From Wyeomyia smithii (Eukaryota > Arthropoda > Insecta > Diptera > Culicidae): a DNA stretch of 64,000 bases. The position numbers were made by a program, and so were the translations under genes. The DNA lies in NCBI RefSeq assembly GCF_029784165.1, contig NC_073696.1, positions 266,692,760 to 266,756,759 of the forward strand, given 5' to 3'. The notes beneath the pieces were generated by a model. The model made no database searches. It was given only the letters and a program-made list of their open reading frames with translations, and was not told the DNA's origin. Position 1 is the first letter of the stretch. Each line of letters opens with the position of its first letter. Positions 1 to 11,236 of this stretch are shown here, one piece after another.

Positions 1-4
1 CATA

Positions 5-1010
5 AAGGGTGTTACAGTAAAAATTTGGTCAAACGTAAATGTTTGTAAATCGATCACTTGTTTATTAAAAAATCATATCATGTTTCCTTGTCAACTACAA
101 TTTGTTTAGTATAAGGGAACAATATTGCCTCAAGCTTCCTTTTTAGCGAATTCAAATTGCCGCACCTTTCTCTTGACTCCTTCCAAAAAGTTTTGTAGGT
201 ACAGCCTATTTGGTCACTTTGTTCACCGCAGAATGTCAGTAAGTCTTGAACTGCATCCCGTAGACAACTGTCTTTCGTGTCTTCTTGAAGTTCCGCTAGA
301 CGATAGCCCAGTTTTTTATAGGGCGAAGCTCTGACGTATTGAGATTGCTCATGTCCTCTGGCACCACCTGGACGTTGTTCGCGGCATTCCACGCGATGGC
401 TTTATTCCGTAAAAACAGAACGGAAAAAAGCCATGGAGAACGGAACAACTGTGTTACAACAGGCGATGCAAAGGCAACAGACGATGAAAATGTTGTTTTT
501 CAAACCACAGGACCACCACACTAGATATTTCTTCGCAGACTTCGACAGCTTATTGTGTTCAAGAATCTCTGCCAGTTGCTGTATAATTTTCCAGGAGGCT
601 GTTCAAAGTCTGCCTTGACGTAAGTTTCATCATCCTGTACCACGCAATCAAACTTCGTCAGCATCTTTAAATACAGCTTTCGCGGTCGTTGTCTGGTCGA
701 CTTGTTTTGCTTATCGACAGTCCGGTTCATTTTTTAGCTCGATTCAATACTGCAGACGACACTCCCAGCTTGCTTGCGACATCTGGGATTGAAAGGTTCG
801 GATTGCGCTTGAAACTGCCGGCCACTCTTTCCGTCGTTTTTGCGACCTTCGGTTTCGATTGAGCAAATGATAGCATCAAACACAATACGTGATGCTACAC
901 AAACCCATCTTTTAAATCAGGGTGTTTTTTGGTTTTGTTTTTTTTTTTTAACTACCAATAAAAATAATACGGCAAATTTAAGTTGACCAACGTTTGACCG
1001 TAACACCCTT
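5..1010 (-). mobile_element. Mariner (ITmD37E-type) relic with TIRs and TA duplications
   Basis: Both ends carry inverted repeats starting AAGGGTGTTAC, flanked by TA at 3-4 and 1011-1012, as expected for Tc1/mariner insertion. The minus strand between them holds a broken transposase. The match to mosquito D37E-type mariners is by family knowledge; the TIRs and TA flanks are seen directly. The element is non-autonomous because its coding region is interrupted. Confidence 0.88.
78..880 (-). pseudogene. Degenerate mariner transposase
   Basis: Reading down the minus strand, fragments in different frames follow the order of a mariner transposase. First comes a DNA-binding piece (SIPDVASKLGVSS, about 810-770), then the first catalytic Asp in the context QDDETYVKADF (about 640-600), then KYLVWWSCGLKNNIF (about 510-480). 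The C-terminal NNVQVVPEDM and ELRPIKNWAIV follow at about 360-290. The segment that should carry the second catalytic Asp (FWPDL-type motif) is missing between about 470 and 375, so there is an internal deletion plus several frameshifts and stops. It is certainly non-functional. Family assignment is confident. Confidence 0.85.
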
Positions 1011-1054
1011 TAAAGTTAAACGCAGTAAAAAAAATAATGGCACCCAAATAATTT

Positions 1055-1630
1055 TCAGTTGGTGGACACCTCGTTCTCCAAGTTGGCAATTAGTTGACGA
1101 CCACCAATTCTAAGTTTAAAATTAGCATTCGGAAGCTAATGACTTTTTCTAAGTGAGGTGGGACTGCCTTGGATGGACCACCCGTTAGGTGAACTCAATT
1201 TATGCGACAACTCAAGAGATTTTTATTAAACTTCCATCGGGAAACATCTTATCCAGCTAATCTGCATCATAATTACGAAAAACATTAGTAAACAATCCAA
1301 TTTATATAAAGAAATTAAACAGTTTTTCGTCAGGGTGCAATGGATCAAAAAAGTGATCCATGCAATATATCAAGAGAAATAAAGTTAATTTGACGGGTGA
1401 TCCACTAAGGAAAGTGGTCCATCCATCGCAGTTAAACCCTAATCCGTCGGTTCCATGTTTCATTTTACAACACGATTCAGCTTCCTAGCGTTAAACTTTA
1501 TCTGAATCAGGTAACATACAATAATAGTTCTGCATTCCTTCATTAAGATGAATTAACCTATAGTGGACCACTTTCTTTAGTGAGCTCCTCGTTAAATTAA
1601 CACAATTTCTCTTAACATTATATCAGAATC
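1055..1630. repeat. Dispersed repeat family rich in GTGGTCCACT-type motifs, copy 1
   Basis: This segment shares phrases with 4530-5440 and, inverted, with 12230-12560: TGGACCAC pairs, CTTATCCAGCTAATCTGCAT, and repeated 'gtccactaaagg' words. No coding sequence is seen. The repeated near-palindromic TGGTCCAC words suggest a foldback or subterminal-repeat element, but no clean ends were found. Confidence 0.6.
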
Positions 1631-1859
1631 GGTTGAATGCTGGCTTGCACAAATCTTACGTCATGCGAGTTCAGACAGATTTCTTCGAAAGTCCCAGAAA
1701 CTTTTGGAATTTCGTTAACGAAAACGTGCTACAATTCCCAAATGTTTGCACAGTTTTTCGCCTCTGTGTTTGCTGATAATACCGCATCTAATCTCGACGC
1801 TTAGGCTGCTGCTGAGTCTGTTCCTGTCGATTTCTTTAGTGGACTCCGATTTAGTTGAT

Positions 1860-2116
1860 CTGGATTTATTCCACATCTCTGCAAACATGATAAAAGCTGC
1901 TGGAAAAAAATTGAAACATTCGTACTCTGCAGGACCCGACGGAACCCCGGCAGTTGTAATGAGTCGTTGTGTACACGCTTTAGCCGAACCTTTACGCCAT
2001 ATTTACAACAAATTCTTTGAGTAAGGCAAGTTTCCCACAGTTTGGAAACATTCTTACATGTTCCCGATATTTGAAAGCGGGGATCGTCGAAACGTTAGGC
2101 ACTTCCGTGGCATTAC
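1860..2116 (+). pseudogene. LINE reverse transcriptase, N-terminal part
   Basis: Translation gives an RT fingers region ending with the block that normally reads 'NYRGIT', here HFRGIT, right at the edge of the inserted element. An in-frame stop (TAA at about 2022-2024) follows the residues HIYNKFFE. The reading frame resumes after the inserted element at 3051 (SLSAASKLFEIIV) once one TA is counted, so the two parts were one gene. Confidence 0.8.
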
Positions 2117-2118
2117 TA

Positions 2119-3048
2119 CACGCAAAACTTTTCCTTATTACTTTAGAAGCAATAGCGCAAAATTGCCTTTTGGGTAACAAACCTATTACTTTAAAGGCAA
2201 TAAAATTCTTCCCCAGTCGAGTAACAACACATACTGCCATATATTTAGCACGTGTTACGGGAGTACGACTATCTAATAATGGTCGTTTCAACCACATGCA
2301 AAATTTTTTCTGTCGAAAACTGCTCCCTTTCCATCTCAAGCAAAAAAAAAATCACACACCGTCGCATATGTTGCACTTGTTACAAGTTTCTTCAATCTCC
2401 AATTCATCCGGTGTGCGTGTATTAGTTCGCATACGGAGTAGGGAAAAAATATGACAAGAGCTGCCAAGCAGCATTTTCCCCGTCATAGAGTATGCAAACG
2501 TTGATGATTTCAAAGACTTGAAATGCGTCTTGAAATGACATCACGGTCTGTAAACTGCGTTAGAGAAAAACGAAAACATTCGCTTTCCTGCAAGATATCT
2601 AAGACACATACTCATTGGTTCATGGAAACTCATTTGCACCTGTCTGAAAATACTCGTGCCTTACCAGACAATATTCGCAACTTCGGAAGCTCTGGTCAGA
2701 CAGTATTACGTATTTCCATTTCAAGTAAACACTGGGGGACGAAACGAAAGTGTTTCTAATTAGACATTTGAGGTTGACGGTTGACATTCTGATTATGTGT
2801 GGATGAAGGGGACAAAAATGAACCAGATCGTTGCATCAATACAAATGCAGCGAGTGAAGTCTTGCTAACACATGCATTGCGGTGCGTTGCTGTATGTTCT
2901 CCTCCAGAAACACATACAAGCGTGTGGCCGTCATGATTTTTATTACTTTTTGTTTGTTACTCTTTGTGTATAATGCGCAGTCATAAGACACAATAAGTAA
3001 TAAAAAATTGCCCTAAAGTAATAAAATGTTCCCCGTTTGCGTTGGGTG
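2119..3048. mobile_element. 930-bp mTA-type miniature element (copy 1) inside LINE RT
   Basis: The element is flanked by TA at 2117-2118 and 3049-3050. Its ends are imperfect inverted repeats: CACGCAAAAC at the left, CACCCAACGCAAACGGGG read inward from the right, and both sides then have TTATTACTTTA followed by GCAAT. A second, closely similar copy lies at 42072-42988 and a partial one at about 34364. There is no transposase; short ORFs inside are not conserved between the copies by eye. It is a non-autonomous DNA transposon. The superfamily is inferred from the TA target. Confidence 0.85.
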
Positions 3049-3050
3049 TA

Positions 3051-4220
3051 GTCTTTCTGCTGCATCAAAACTGTTCGAAATAATCGTGAGTACGTTTATG
3101 CTCTTACGTACAAGGAGTTATATCTCTAGTGACCAACACGGTTTTTTGCCTGGCCGCTCAGTAAGTACAAACTTGCTTGACTTCACTTCGACTTGTATAT
3201 CGCACATGGGACAAAAAGCTCAAACCGACGTAAAAAAAAATCTCACGGCTTGGTGCATCGCAGAGGTTTGTCGGTTGGCTTAGTTCATACTAGTGTGACA
3301 GAGTTCTACGAGTGCACGTTAATTCCTGCTGTTCGTCACAGTTTTCAAACACCTCCGGCGTTCCACAAGGTAGCAACTTAGGGCCGTTGTTGTTTACGCT
3401 GTTCTTCAATGACGTTTCCTTGCTATTAGATGTTGGTTGTAAACTAGTGTACGCAGACGATCTTAAGCTGTGTTTGATAATACGCTCCATCGACGACTGT
3501 TGGCGGCTACAAGGGCTTTTGGACAAGTTTGTTTATTGGTGCCGCAAAAACTGGCTGACGGTCAGCATTAGTAAACGTCAAGTGATGACCTTTCACCGCA
3601 AAGTGAATCCAATATTATTCAACTATCAAATTGATAATCAAAACCTAACAAGAGTTGACCACGTTAGTGACGTTGGAGTTATAACGGATACGAAACTTAC
3701 GTTCAATCTGCATCGTACTAATATAATCGCTAAAACCACAAGACAACTTGGTTTCGTTTCGAAAATTGCTCGCGACTTCAGGAACCCCCATTGCATGAAG
3801 GCGTTGTATTGTGCTCACGTTTGGCCACTTCTCGAAAATGCTAGCTTGGTTTGGTGTCCTCAACAACTAGTCTGTAATTTACGACTTGAGCGAGTGCAGA
3901 AAAGATTCGTGCGGGTTGCGTTAAGAAATCTTCCGTGGCGTGACCCGATTAACCTGCCTCCATATCCTGAACGTTGTCGTCTTTCTGGGATTGACACATT
4001 GCAACGGCGCAGAGAAGTTCAACAAGCGGTGTTCGTAGCCAAAGTTCTGAACTCTGAAATCGATTCACCAAATATCCTCTCCAGATTGAATTTCTGGGCT
4101 TCACAGCGTCTTCTTCGCTCTACTGGACTGCTACAACCTAACTTTCACCGTACTTATTTCGGATTTAACGACCCGTTAGCTTGCTGTATCCGATCATTCT
4201 CCAAAGTAAGACCTTTTTGA
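3051..4220 (+). pseudogene. LINE reverse transcriptase, palm to C-terminus
   Basis: This is the continuation of the RT after the inserted element. It reads SLSAASKLFEIIV and QHGFLPGRSVSTNLLDF, and then breaks. The segment with the first catalytic Asp (F-SKAFD-type motif) is absent and the frame changes near 3240-3310. The frame open from 3312 to 4220 carries GVPQGSNLGPLLFTLFFND, YADDLKLCL and a complete C-terminal domain, with EIDSPNILSRLNF as a family-typical end. This last part is surprisingly intact, but the protein lacks part of its active site and cannot be functional. Confidence 0.85.
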
Positions 4221-4352
4221 TTTTGGCACACCATCACACAATTTCTCAATGAGAGTTCGTCGTAGTTTTTAAGTTAAATAGACAAGTGAACATTCATTAA
4301 GACTATTTTTGTCAGATGAATTATTTTATAAATAAAGAATAAAGAATTTAAG

Positions 4353-4529
4353 AATGTTTCTATTGATACTAATCCGGAATGGCTGGATAAGAAGTTTCCG
4401 GATGAAAGTTTTCTGAAATTCTCGAGGTTTTGCATAAATTAAATTAATTTTAAGAGTGGAATTCACTATCGGTCAATTATCACTATTTTTGACTTTTTCC
4501 ATCCGATATTGAAGTTTTGTTTGCGCCGC
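4353..4529. other. AT-rich spacer
   Basis: AT-rich sequence after the LINE tail. No gene or repeat structure was recognised. Confidence 0.4.
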
Positions 4530-5440
4530 TTTCTAGGGTGATACGGCCTTGGACGGACCATTTTTTTAAGTGGACCACCTATCAGGTGAACTCATTTAAC
4601 GCGAAAACTCAAGAGATTTTTAGAAAGCTTTCATTAGGAAACATCTTATCCAGCTAACCTAGATCACAAATATCCTTAAATTCCGATTTATGATCAGAAA
4701 AATTGAGTTAAACTGATGACTGGTCCACTGTGGGTAATAAAGAAAAGGGGTCCACTAAAGGATCATTTACTCTAAATTCAAATTTATATGAAGAGAATAA
4801 ACAGTTTTTCGACAGGGTGGTCCACTGGAGAAAGTGGTCTATCAAAGGTAGTTCTACCCTATATTAAGAATAATTGAGGTAATTCGACGGGCGGTCTACT
4901 AAAAAAGTGGTCCAACCAAAGCAGTTTTATCCTAATTCGCTTGCTCCACGTTTAAATTTAGGGTAATCCAACCTATAGTGGATCACTTCCCATATCGGAC
5001 CACTCGCCAAATTAACTTTATTCATGCGAAAACTCAAAGGATTTTCAGAAAACCTCAATCGCGAAGATCTTATCCAGCCAATCTGCATCACAAACCTTTA
5101 TAAATTCCTACTTATGTTAATTAGTTAATCTGACGTATGGTCCACTATGGGTTAATAAAGGAAAGGGGTCCACTATAGGTTTATTTACCCTAAGTATTAA
5201 AACAGGACCGCTTCCTCAAGGTGAAGTACCTCGGATGGACCACGTCCTTTAGTAAACCACCAGTCAGATTAACTAGATTTATGCAAAACCTTGAGGCATT
5301 TCCATATCGGGAAACACCTTATCCAGCTAATCTGCATCAGAATCACGAGAAGCATTTAAATTATAATTTAAATCAAGAGAAAAAATAGTTTTTCGTCAGG
5401 GGTCAGACAAAATGGTCCATTCAAGGTAGTTCTACCGTAG
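4530..5440. repeat. Dispersed GTGGTCCACT-type repeat, two to three degenerate tandem copies
   Basis: The phrase order seen at 1055-1630 recurs here starting near 4540, 4985 and 5225. Each copy has a TGGACCAC word, a 'gaaaactcaa(g/a)agattttt' word and a 'cttatccagc(t/c)aat' word. The array is too diverged for exact unit boundaries. It is non-coding. Confidence 0.6.
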
Positions 5441-5626
5441 CTTTTTTTGTTCGTAGCAAAATAAATTTTTACGCAGTCTGTCTGTCCACCCAAAATAAAC
5501 TTCAACATCATTTTATCTAATCTAGTACTATAGAACATTCCATGGAAAATAAAAAAAAAAATATTTTTTTTTAGGATGTCCTTTCCGATAGGTAATAAAA
5601 TTGCAATTCTAAAAATAATATATATA

Positions 5627-6642
5627 TTAGGGTGGGGAAAAGTGATCGATTTTCTAGAACCAAGTTTTTTGGTTCCTTTTGGGGCCCTACACAACCCTAA
5701 ACTCATCGGAAGTCGATTGGTTTTGTCTCCGCTTGGCGCATTGCATTTCAAATTTGTATGAAAATTTATATGGGAAAACCCACTTTTTTGCATTTACCTT
5801 TCTGGAGAGCTCAATAATGCTCTAATAATTAACTACATTATGTTAAAGTGTAGTATTTTAGATGCTTAACAACTTAGCAGAAGACACCGAAGAGCTAGGA
5901 TGTCCCTAGAAAGAGCTATTGAAGCTGTTCAAAGTTGAGTATGTCGATTTAATGTGAAATGGGATAGTGGTCTTTTCCTTTACAATTTTGAGGCTAGAGT
6001 TCTTTTTACTTCTGTAGTTTGAGCGTAAAAAATTTGGCTTCCACTAAATAAACAGCACTCAAATTGCTTGTTTTTGTTTTCTGCCAACATTACCAATATA
6101 CCGAAGTCAGTAGGATTCCTATCAGAAGTAACCTGTCATTACGAGTTTGTACATTCAGCTGGATCAAGCAAACAAATTTAGGTTAATATTCTAGGCGTAG
6201 GTAGAATCTACAACGTGTTTCAGAGGTTACTTCTGATGGAAATCTTAATGAGGCCGGTACACCGGCAGTGTTGGCAGAAAAAATGATTTGCAACATAAAT
6301 TTCGACATACTCAACTTTGAACAGCTCTAGTATTTTTTTGGGACACCCTTGCTCTTTAGTGTCTTCGGCCAGGTTGTTGGGCATCGAAAAACCTACCATT
6401 TGAAGTCATGAAACCTATGGTTTGAGCCATTTTGAGCTCTTTAGAATGGAAAATGCAGAAAAGTTGGTTTTTCCATACAAATCTCCATATAAATTTGAAA
6501 TGCAATGCGCCAAGCGGAGACAAAACCAATCGACTTCCGATAAATTTAGGATTGTTTGGGGCCCCAAATAGAACAAAAAAACTTGGTTCTGGCTTTCTGC
6601 TATCAAGTTGCGTTTTTCCATATAACGATTCCCCACCCTAAT
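5627..6642. mobile_element. 1-kb foldback element (near-complete palindrome)
   Basis: The left end TTAGGGTGGGGAA (5627) is mirrored by TTCCCCACCCTAA at the right end (to about 6641), with ATATATAT-like flanks on both sides. The arms remain complementary far inward. The stretch at 5690-5790 (including GATTGGTTTTGTCTCCGCTT) pairs with 6465-6560, 5865-5960 pairs with 6300-6400, and even the block at 6068-6135 (TTTCTGCCAACA...AGAAGTAACCT) pairs with about 6220-6285. Only roughly 100 bases in the centre are unpaired. Open frames in both arms are mirror images of the same sequence, not genes. Confidence 0.88.
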
Positions 6643-6649
6643 ATATATA

Positions 6650-7400
6650 CACGGTGCTCCCACAGACCGTTATTATAAAATTAAATGCACCAAAGAATCT
6701 GAGTAAACAATTCGATTCGTTATGACGTCCAGAAACTCGAAAAATTGTGATCATCTAGATTTGACTGTGAAAAATTGATTTTATGTACTCCATGTCTTCA
6801 GCAAAATTGTTTCATAGAACAAGGCCTCACTTTTGGCGTTTTGAGTTTTTCAATCAATCCACCTAACAGTTAGATAAAAAAAAATTTCTAATTTTCAATA
6901 TACCAGATAGCTTCCTTCAGCAAAATTGTGGAAAATTTCGAAAGATAAACAATTGCTGAGTACTGCGATGTCGTATCTTTACGTTGGACACGACAAAAAA
7001 GAATTTTTTGTGGAACACCTGTGTGAAAAAAATGGATTTTTAAAAAAGGTACTTTTTGAGATATTTTAAATTTTGTGACAATTTGGAAAATTTGGCTTGG
7101 AAAAAAAAATATTTTTACAGTGTATATATTTTTTTTAAAACCGCCATTTTATTACCTACAACTTTGCTAAAGACACCATTTCAATCGAACAAGTCGTTTT
7201 TCTGATACAAAATATTTCATTCATCAGTCACATTTTTGGATCGACCCTTTTGAAACAGCAGTCGTGAGTGTACATGATGAACTGATAGTATAGAATAATC
7301 TTTTTATCAACTGGAAACAACTGTGCAAAGTTTCAGCGAAATCGGAAATGGTAGATCAGAATCGATTTGCGAAGTAGCTTGGACTTGCTCTGTTGTAAGA
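6650..7400. repeat. Dispersed AT-rich repeat with conserved 'GAAGTTGTAGGTAATAA' block
   Basis: The segment about 7020-7215 matches 9130-9300 in inverted orientation. The segment 7235-7400 (CCCTTTTGAAACAGC, AGTTTCAGCGAAAT, GGAAATGGT) matches 9780-9925 directly. Related blocks occur at 17565-17660, 29400-29470 and 29680-29740. It is non-coding; the class is unknown to me. Confidence 0.65.
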
Positions 7401-7409
7401 CATCCACTA

Positions 7410-8425
7410 ACGTTTGCGGTAAAAAACTGACATTTTTCAGATGGTGATGAAAAACAAACTAAGACAGATAATCGAGTTGGATAAATTTCCCATTAACGGT
7501 AATTATATTATCTCATTTGCAAAAATATTCTACGCCCTTGCGAGCGGTCTTCCGGCAGTTAATTGGAACATTCGCCATGGCGGACGAAAACATGCGTGTA
7601 GGCATGTTTTTAAGGTCTTTCTTCATTTTTTTTTATTGATTCTTCCTCCGTTTCCACGACAAAATTGTTGGAATGTTCACGGCCAGCCCGGAGCGAAAGC
7701 AGAGCGGCTTTGACATCCCCTTCTCGATGATTGTCAGCCACTGCAGCACCTTCTATGGGAACTTGGTGTGTGAAATAAATTTCACCTCGGTGCTCGCTTC
7801 CTTCGTGGGAGAAGTGAAATACGAAGTACCCTGCCTGTCGTTGCCATCCAGGGTGAGATAGGTCTCGGCGTCCATCACCACTGCCACGTCGCGATTCGCC
7901 GGGAAAATCGACTTGACCATCTTATTCAACCGCTATCGCTGCGTCATTGCCTGCAGCTCCGAGTCCAGTGGACGGGACTGCCGCTTCCTGACATGTATGT
8001 CCATGTTCGTCAGGTACTTTTTCCTTGTTTAGCTGGTGGCACTGATCTCCTGGCCGAGCGCACGCAGCGATTTAGCCACTTTTCCCTCGATCTTCCTCTT
8101 CAGCATCCTTTGAAGCTTCTTGTCGCTAAGGGTCGTTGGCCTTCCGGATCCGGGCTTTCTTTCGATGCTCTGATCGTTGTTCTATAGTGTCAAGAGTTGT
8201 AGATGCCGGAGCGGCGGGGTACCGTTCTTTGAACGCATACTCTTCTGAACGGAGTAGCTTCACTTTTTTCGCCATCGCAGTTAGAGTTTGACTGATAGAG
8301 CTGTCAAATTTTTCGCTAACTCATGGGTTATTATGATTAATGATGCATGAGTGATTTCGTCAGTGCGATTAAAGGTAAACCCATGAAGAATCGGCAATTT
8401 TTGTCCATTTTTTTACCGCAAACGT
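7410..8425 (-). mobile_element. Second mariner (ITmD37E-type) relic with TIRs
   Basis: The left end ACGTTTGCGGTAAAAAACTG (7410) matches the right end read inward (ACGTTTGCGGTAAAAAAATG, ending 8425). TA lies at 7408-7409 and 8426-8427. The minus strand encodes a broken transposase. The TIR sequence differs from that of the element at 5-1010, so this is a different mariner subfamily. Confidence 0.87.
7500..8275 (-). pseudogene. Broken mariner transposase, catalytic core deleted
   Basis: The minus strand starts with ATG at 8275 (MAKKVKLLRSEEYAFKERYP), followed after a frame change by a GSGRPTTLSDKKLQ linker and an arginine-rich DNA-binding piece. The first catalytic Asp is at about 7885 in VVMDAETYLTLDGNDRQ, then KVLQWLTIIEKGMSKPL and FRSGLAVN to about 7665. 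The sequence then jumps to a C-terminal tail (MANVPINCRKTARKGVEYF, about 7585-7530). The second Asp and final acidic residue region are absent, and several stops and frameshifts are present. Confidence 0.82.
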
Positions 8426-8431
8426 TATAAG
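8424..8431. repeat. Left 8-bp target duplication of compound hAT element
   Basis: GTTATAAG at 8424-8431 matches GTCATAAG at 12169-12176 in seven of eight positions. It includes the last two bases and the TA of the preceding mariner, so the hAT insertion came after the mariner. Confidence 0.75.
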
Positions 8432-8804
8432 TAGGGTTTGCAATCCCGGGAACGATTTCCCGGGAATTGCCTTTTCCCGGGATTCCCGGATCCCGGGAAT
8501 AGGAATATTGATTCCCGGGATTCCCGAGCGCCTCGGAAAATTTTCCATACAATATTGCAATGAAACTAAATATCGTATCAAAACGCGAAACTTACGTCGT
8601 AGAAGTGTAAAGCAGCTCCATAGTGTGCATTATTCGAAGCAAATATTTGCTTGAAACGACGATCAATATTTGCTTGCCGTGTAATATCAAATTATTTGCT
8701 TAATTTATTTGTCAAAAAAATATGCTGTATTATTCAGTAAACGAAAAATTAAGAAATATTTTCTTTATCTCATGTCTTTTTTTGCTAGTGAGTTCACTAC
8801 TAAG
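8432..8804. repeat. Left-end copy A of the hAT miniature element
   Basis: It begins TAGGGTTTGCAATCCCGGGA and matches 11237-11618 with only scattered differences. Homology stops abruptly after CACTACTAAG (8804 here, 11618 in copy B). Confidence 0.85.
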
Positions 8805-10061
8805 ACCAAAAAATTCGAAAATTATAGTCAATTTCCTATAAGCTGCTGACTATTCGATCTTTCCGAACTGTATCACAAGATTGCACGGTATACATGAGTT
8901 TTGAAGTACATGTTTTTTGGACCATCGGTAATATGCTTCGAACTTGATTCAAAAACTGGTTGTATTTTTGACAAACGTTGTGAAAAACGTAAATTTTACT
9001 TTAAAACGAAACTTGAGGGGGTTAAAGGCTTTTGAAGTTAAGCTAAAAATGGAGACTGCTATTTCAAAGCCTATCGAAAATGTTGACTGATGGATAAAAA
9101 TTTATAATAAAAATATAATATAAAATTTTATATCAGAAAAACCGCTTGTTTGATTGAAATGATGTCTTCAGTGAAGTTGTAGGTAATAAAATTGTGGAGA
9201 AAATATATATTTACACTGTAGAATTTCTTTCTGTGCCAAATTTTCACTAAACAATAATTATCTCAAAAAGTACTTTTTAAAAAATTCTATTTATACATGT
9301 TGTAGATGAGAATATGTACTACTATCTGTCAAAATGGTGAAGGGAAAAACAAAAAAGTTATGAACGTTTGTGTATTTTGATATTTTCACTCTGAATTTTT
9401 TTTGAGTTTTTTTTCTAGCTACACATTACAATGTTAAAAATTCATCATCTAGAGCATGATACCAATCCAACGCTTTTTTTTTTTTTTGTACCATAATCGA
9501 ACATTTTTGTGATGGCCCCGTTGAAATTGAATATGCTAGTTATTACTGGTGAACCCTAATATTAGAAGGTTGTAAAAATAAGATGAACTCACAAGGTAAT
9601 CAATCTAAACAGTACGTGTTTATATCAAGTAAATCCAAATTTGAAGGACTCGTAGTTGAGAGTTTGAGCAGAGACACTATAAACTTGCGCCTGAGTCAGT
9701 CCACGCTACTTTGAAAATTAATGCTGATCAACCAGTCTTTTTGAGGATTTTTTGAAAAATAAAATCGAAGTTGTTTTACAATGGATAGGCCCTTTTGAAA
9801 CAGCTGTCGCGAGTCTGAATGAAAAACTGGTATGATAAAATGACCTCTTTATTAAAAAGGAACAACTCTGAAAAGTTTCAGCGAAATTGGAAATGGTCGA
9901 TCAGGATCGATTCGTGAAGTAGCATAGAATGACACACAACAAATATTAAAAAAATGTGTTTTTGAACACATTTGCGTAAAACGTTCCATTCCCTTCGTGA
10001 TGGAAGAGAAGACGTGCCCAGTATGATTTTTCTTGTACCAAATATTCCAAGATACCATATA

Positions 10062-10164
10062 CACTAAGATCGCTTTTTACGCAGCTATTCCTACGCGAAT
10101 TCCAGAGTTTACGCGGTTTCCTTTAACGCGACACGTATCCCACGCGTAAAAAGCGACTTTAGTG
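10062..10164. mobile_element. 103-bp mTA miniature element
   Basis: The ends are inverted repeats, CACTAAGATCGCTTTTTACGC at the left and CACTAAAGTCGCTTTTTACGC read inward from the right. They are flanked by TA at 10060-10061 and 10165-10166. No coding capacity. Confidence 0.85.
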
Positions 10165-10179
10165 TACTGAAATAGGAAT

Positions 10180-10700
10180 ATGTTCACAGGGAAAATCAGG
10201 GAATGTATAGGAGACCCCCTCCTTTCAGAGTATGGAGAAGTGTCAAACCATCATAGAAACATTTCTCACCCTCGAAAACCTCCACATGCCAAACTTGATT
10301 CCATTCACTTGAATAATTTTAGTGTTGTGCAGAAATTTGTGTTTGTTTTGTATGAGAGCCTTCTTCTCCAGAATAGGGAGGGGTGTTAAGCCATAAAAAA
10401 TGTTTCTTGCTCCCAAAAACTACCTCATGCCAAATTTGGTTTCATACACTTGATTTGTTTTCGAGATATGCAGAAATTTGTGTTTTATTTGTATGGGACC
10501 CATCCCTTTCGGAAGAAAGAGGGGTGATGAATAAACATATTTGTCACTCAGAGAAACATCCACATGACAAATTTGGATCTATTCGCTTGATTACTTTTCG
10601 AGATGTGCAGAAGTTGGTCTTTCATTTGTATGGAACCCCTCCCTTCCAGAATAGGGAGGGGTCTCGAAATATCTTAGTCACCTTTCCAGGCCCCTAAAAC
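10180..10700 (+). repeat. Degenerate array of about 120-bp 'CCCCTCCCTTCCAGAA' units
   Basis: Each unit contains 'gcagaa(a/g)tt(t/g)gt', 'tttgtatgg', a CCCTCC/GGGAGGGG hairpin-like pair and 'aaacctccacatgcc'. About four units are visible. Related arrays lie at 33230-33670, and a single truncated unit at 20450-20500 joins directly to LINE sequence. Confidence 0.75.
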
Positions 10701-11236
10701 CCCTATACAGTCATACCACGTTATAAGGCAACTTTTTTTTCGTTACGTTATATCGAAGCACGAACATTTTTGTTTTTATTGATGCAAAATTTTTGATGGT
10801 TACTCAAAGGTGAGCAAAAACTTATTTCCCTTCAACTAGCAGGATACATATACCTGTCTTATGCTCCTTTAAGACAATTTTCCAAAACAAAAATAATCAG
10901 TCACAAAACATTGAAAAAAATGTCAATTTAAAATATTTATTCGAAACATAATACACCCCAAAACTAATGAAATAATAAAACTTACGTTACAGGGTGTTGA
11001 AAACCTGGAAAATCAGGGAATTTCAGAAAATTCAGTTTTTGATCAGGGAATATCAGGGAAACCCGAAAAATATTCGGGGAAATTTTTTTAAACCGAGACG
11101 CGATTTTTTTTAGCAGGTTTTTGCAAAACTGATTTGTTTTCAGCACAAAAGCTTAATTCGGGACATCTACTGTTGGGTTTTATATCTGATTGATTACTTT
11201 ATTCACTGGGATTTCAGATTTGCGTTAATCTACGTT

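Larger units (their letters stand above)
1640..4352 (+). mobile_element. 5'-truncated CR1/Jockey-like LINE relic, split by a miniature element
   Basis: Reverse-transcriptase motifs run from the N-terminal fingers to the C-terminus. They are GPDGTPAVVM (about 1935), the FPTVWKHS block (about 2027), a QHGFLPGRS block (about 3137), GVPQGSNLGPLLF (about 3360), YADDLKL (about 3450) and a thumb/C-terminal region to about 4215. The 3' end is an AATAAAG-type short repeat at about 4331-4352, typical of CR1-like LINEs. A 930-bp element sits at 2119-3048 and cleanly interrupts the RT. No RNase H is seen. The same LINE family recurs at 20.5-25.7 kb. Confidence 0.85.
8805..11236. other. Repeat-derived filler between the two hAT left ends
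   Basis: There is no gene. 9130-9300 is an inverted copy of 7020-7215, and 9780-9925 is a direct copy of 7235-7400. 10062-10164 is a small miniature element. 10180-10700 is an array of about 120-bp units also seen at 33.2-33.7 kb. 10990-11100 carries repeated 'atcagggaa' words. Confidence 0.6.

Noticed and set aside
2017..2454. 145-codon open frame crossing the left end of the mTA element
   Set aside because: It joins LINE sequence to miniature-element sequence by chance; not conserved in the copy at 42 kb.
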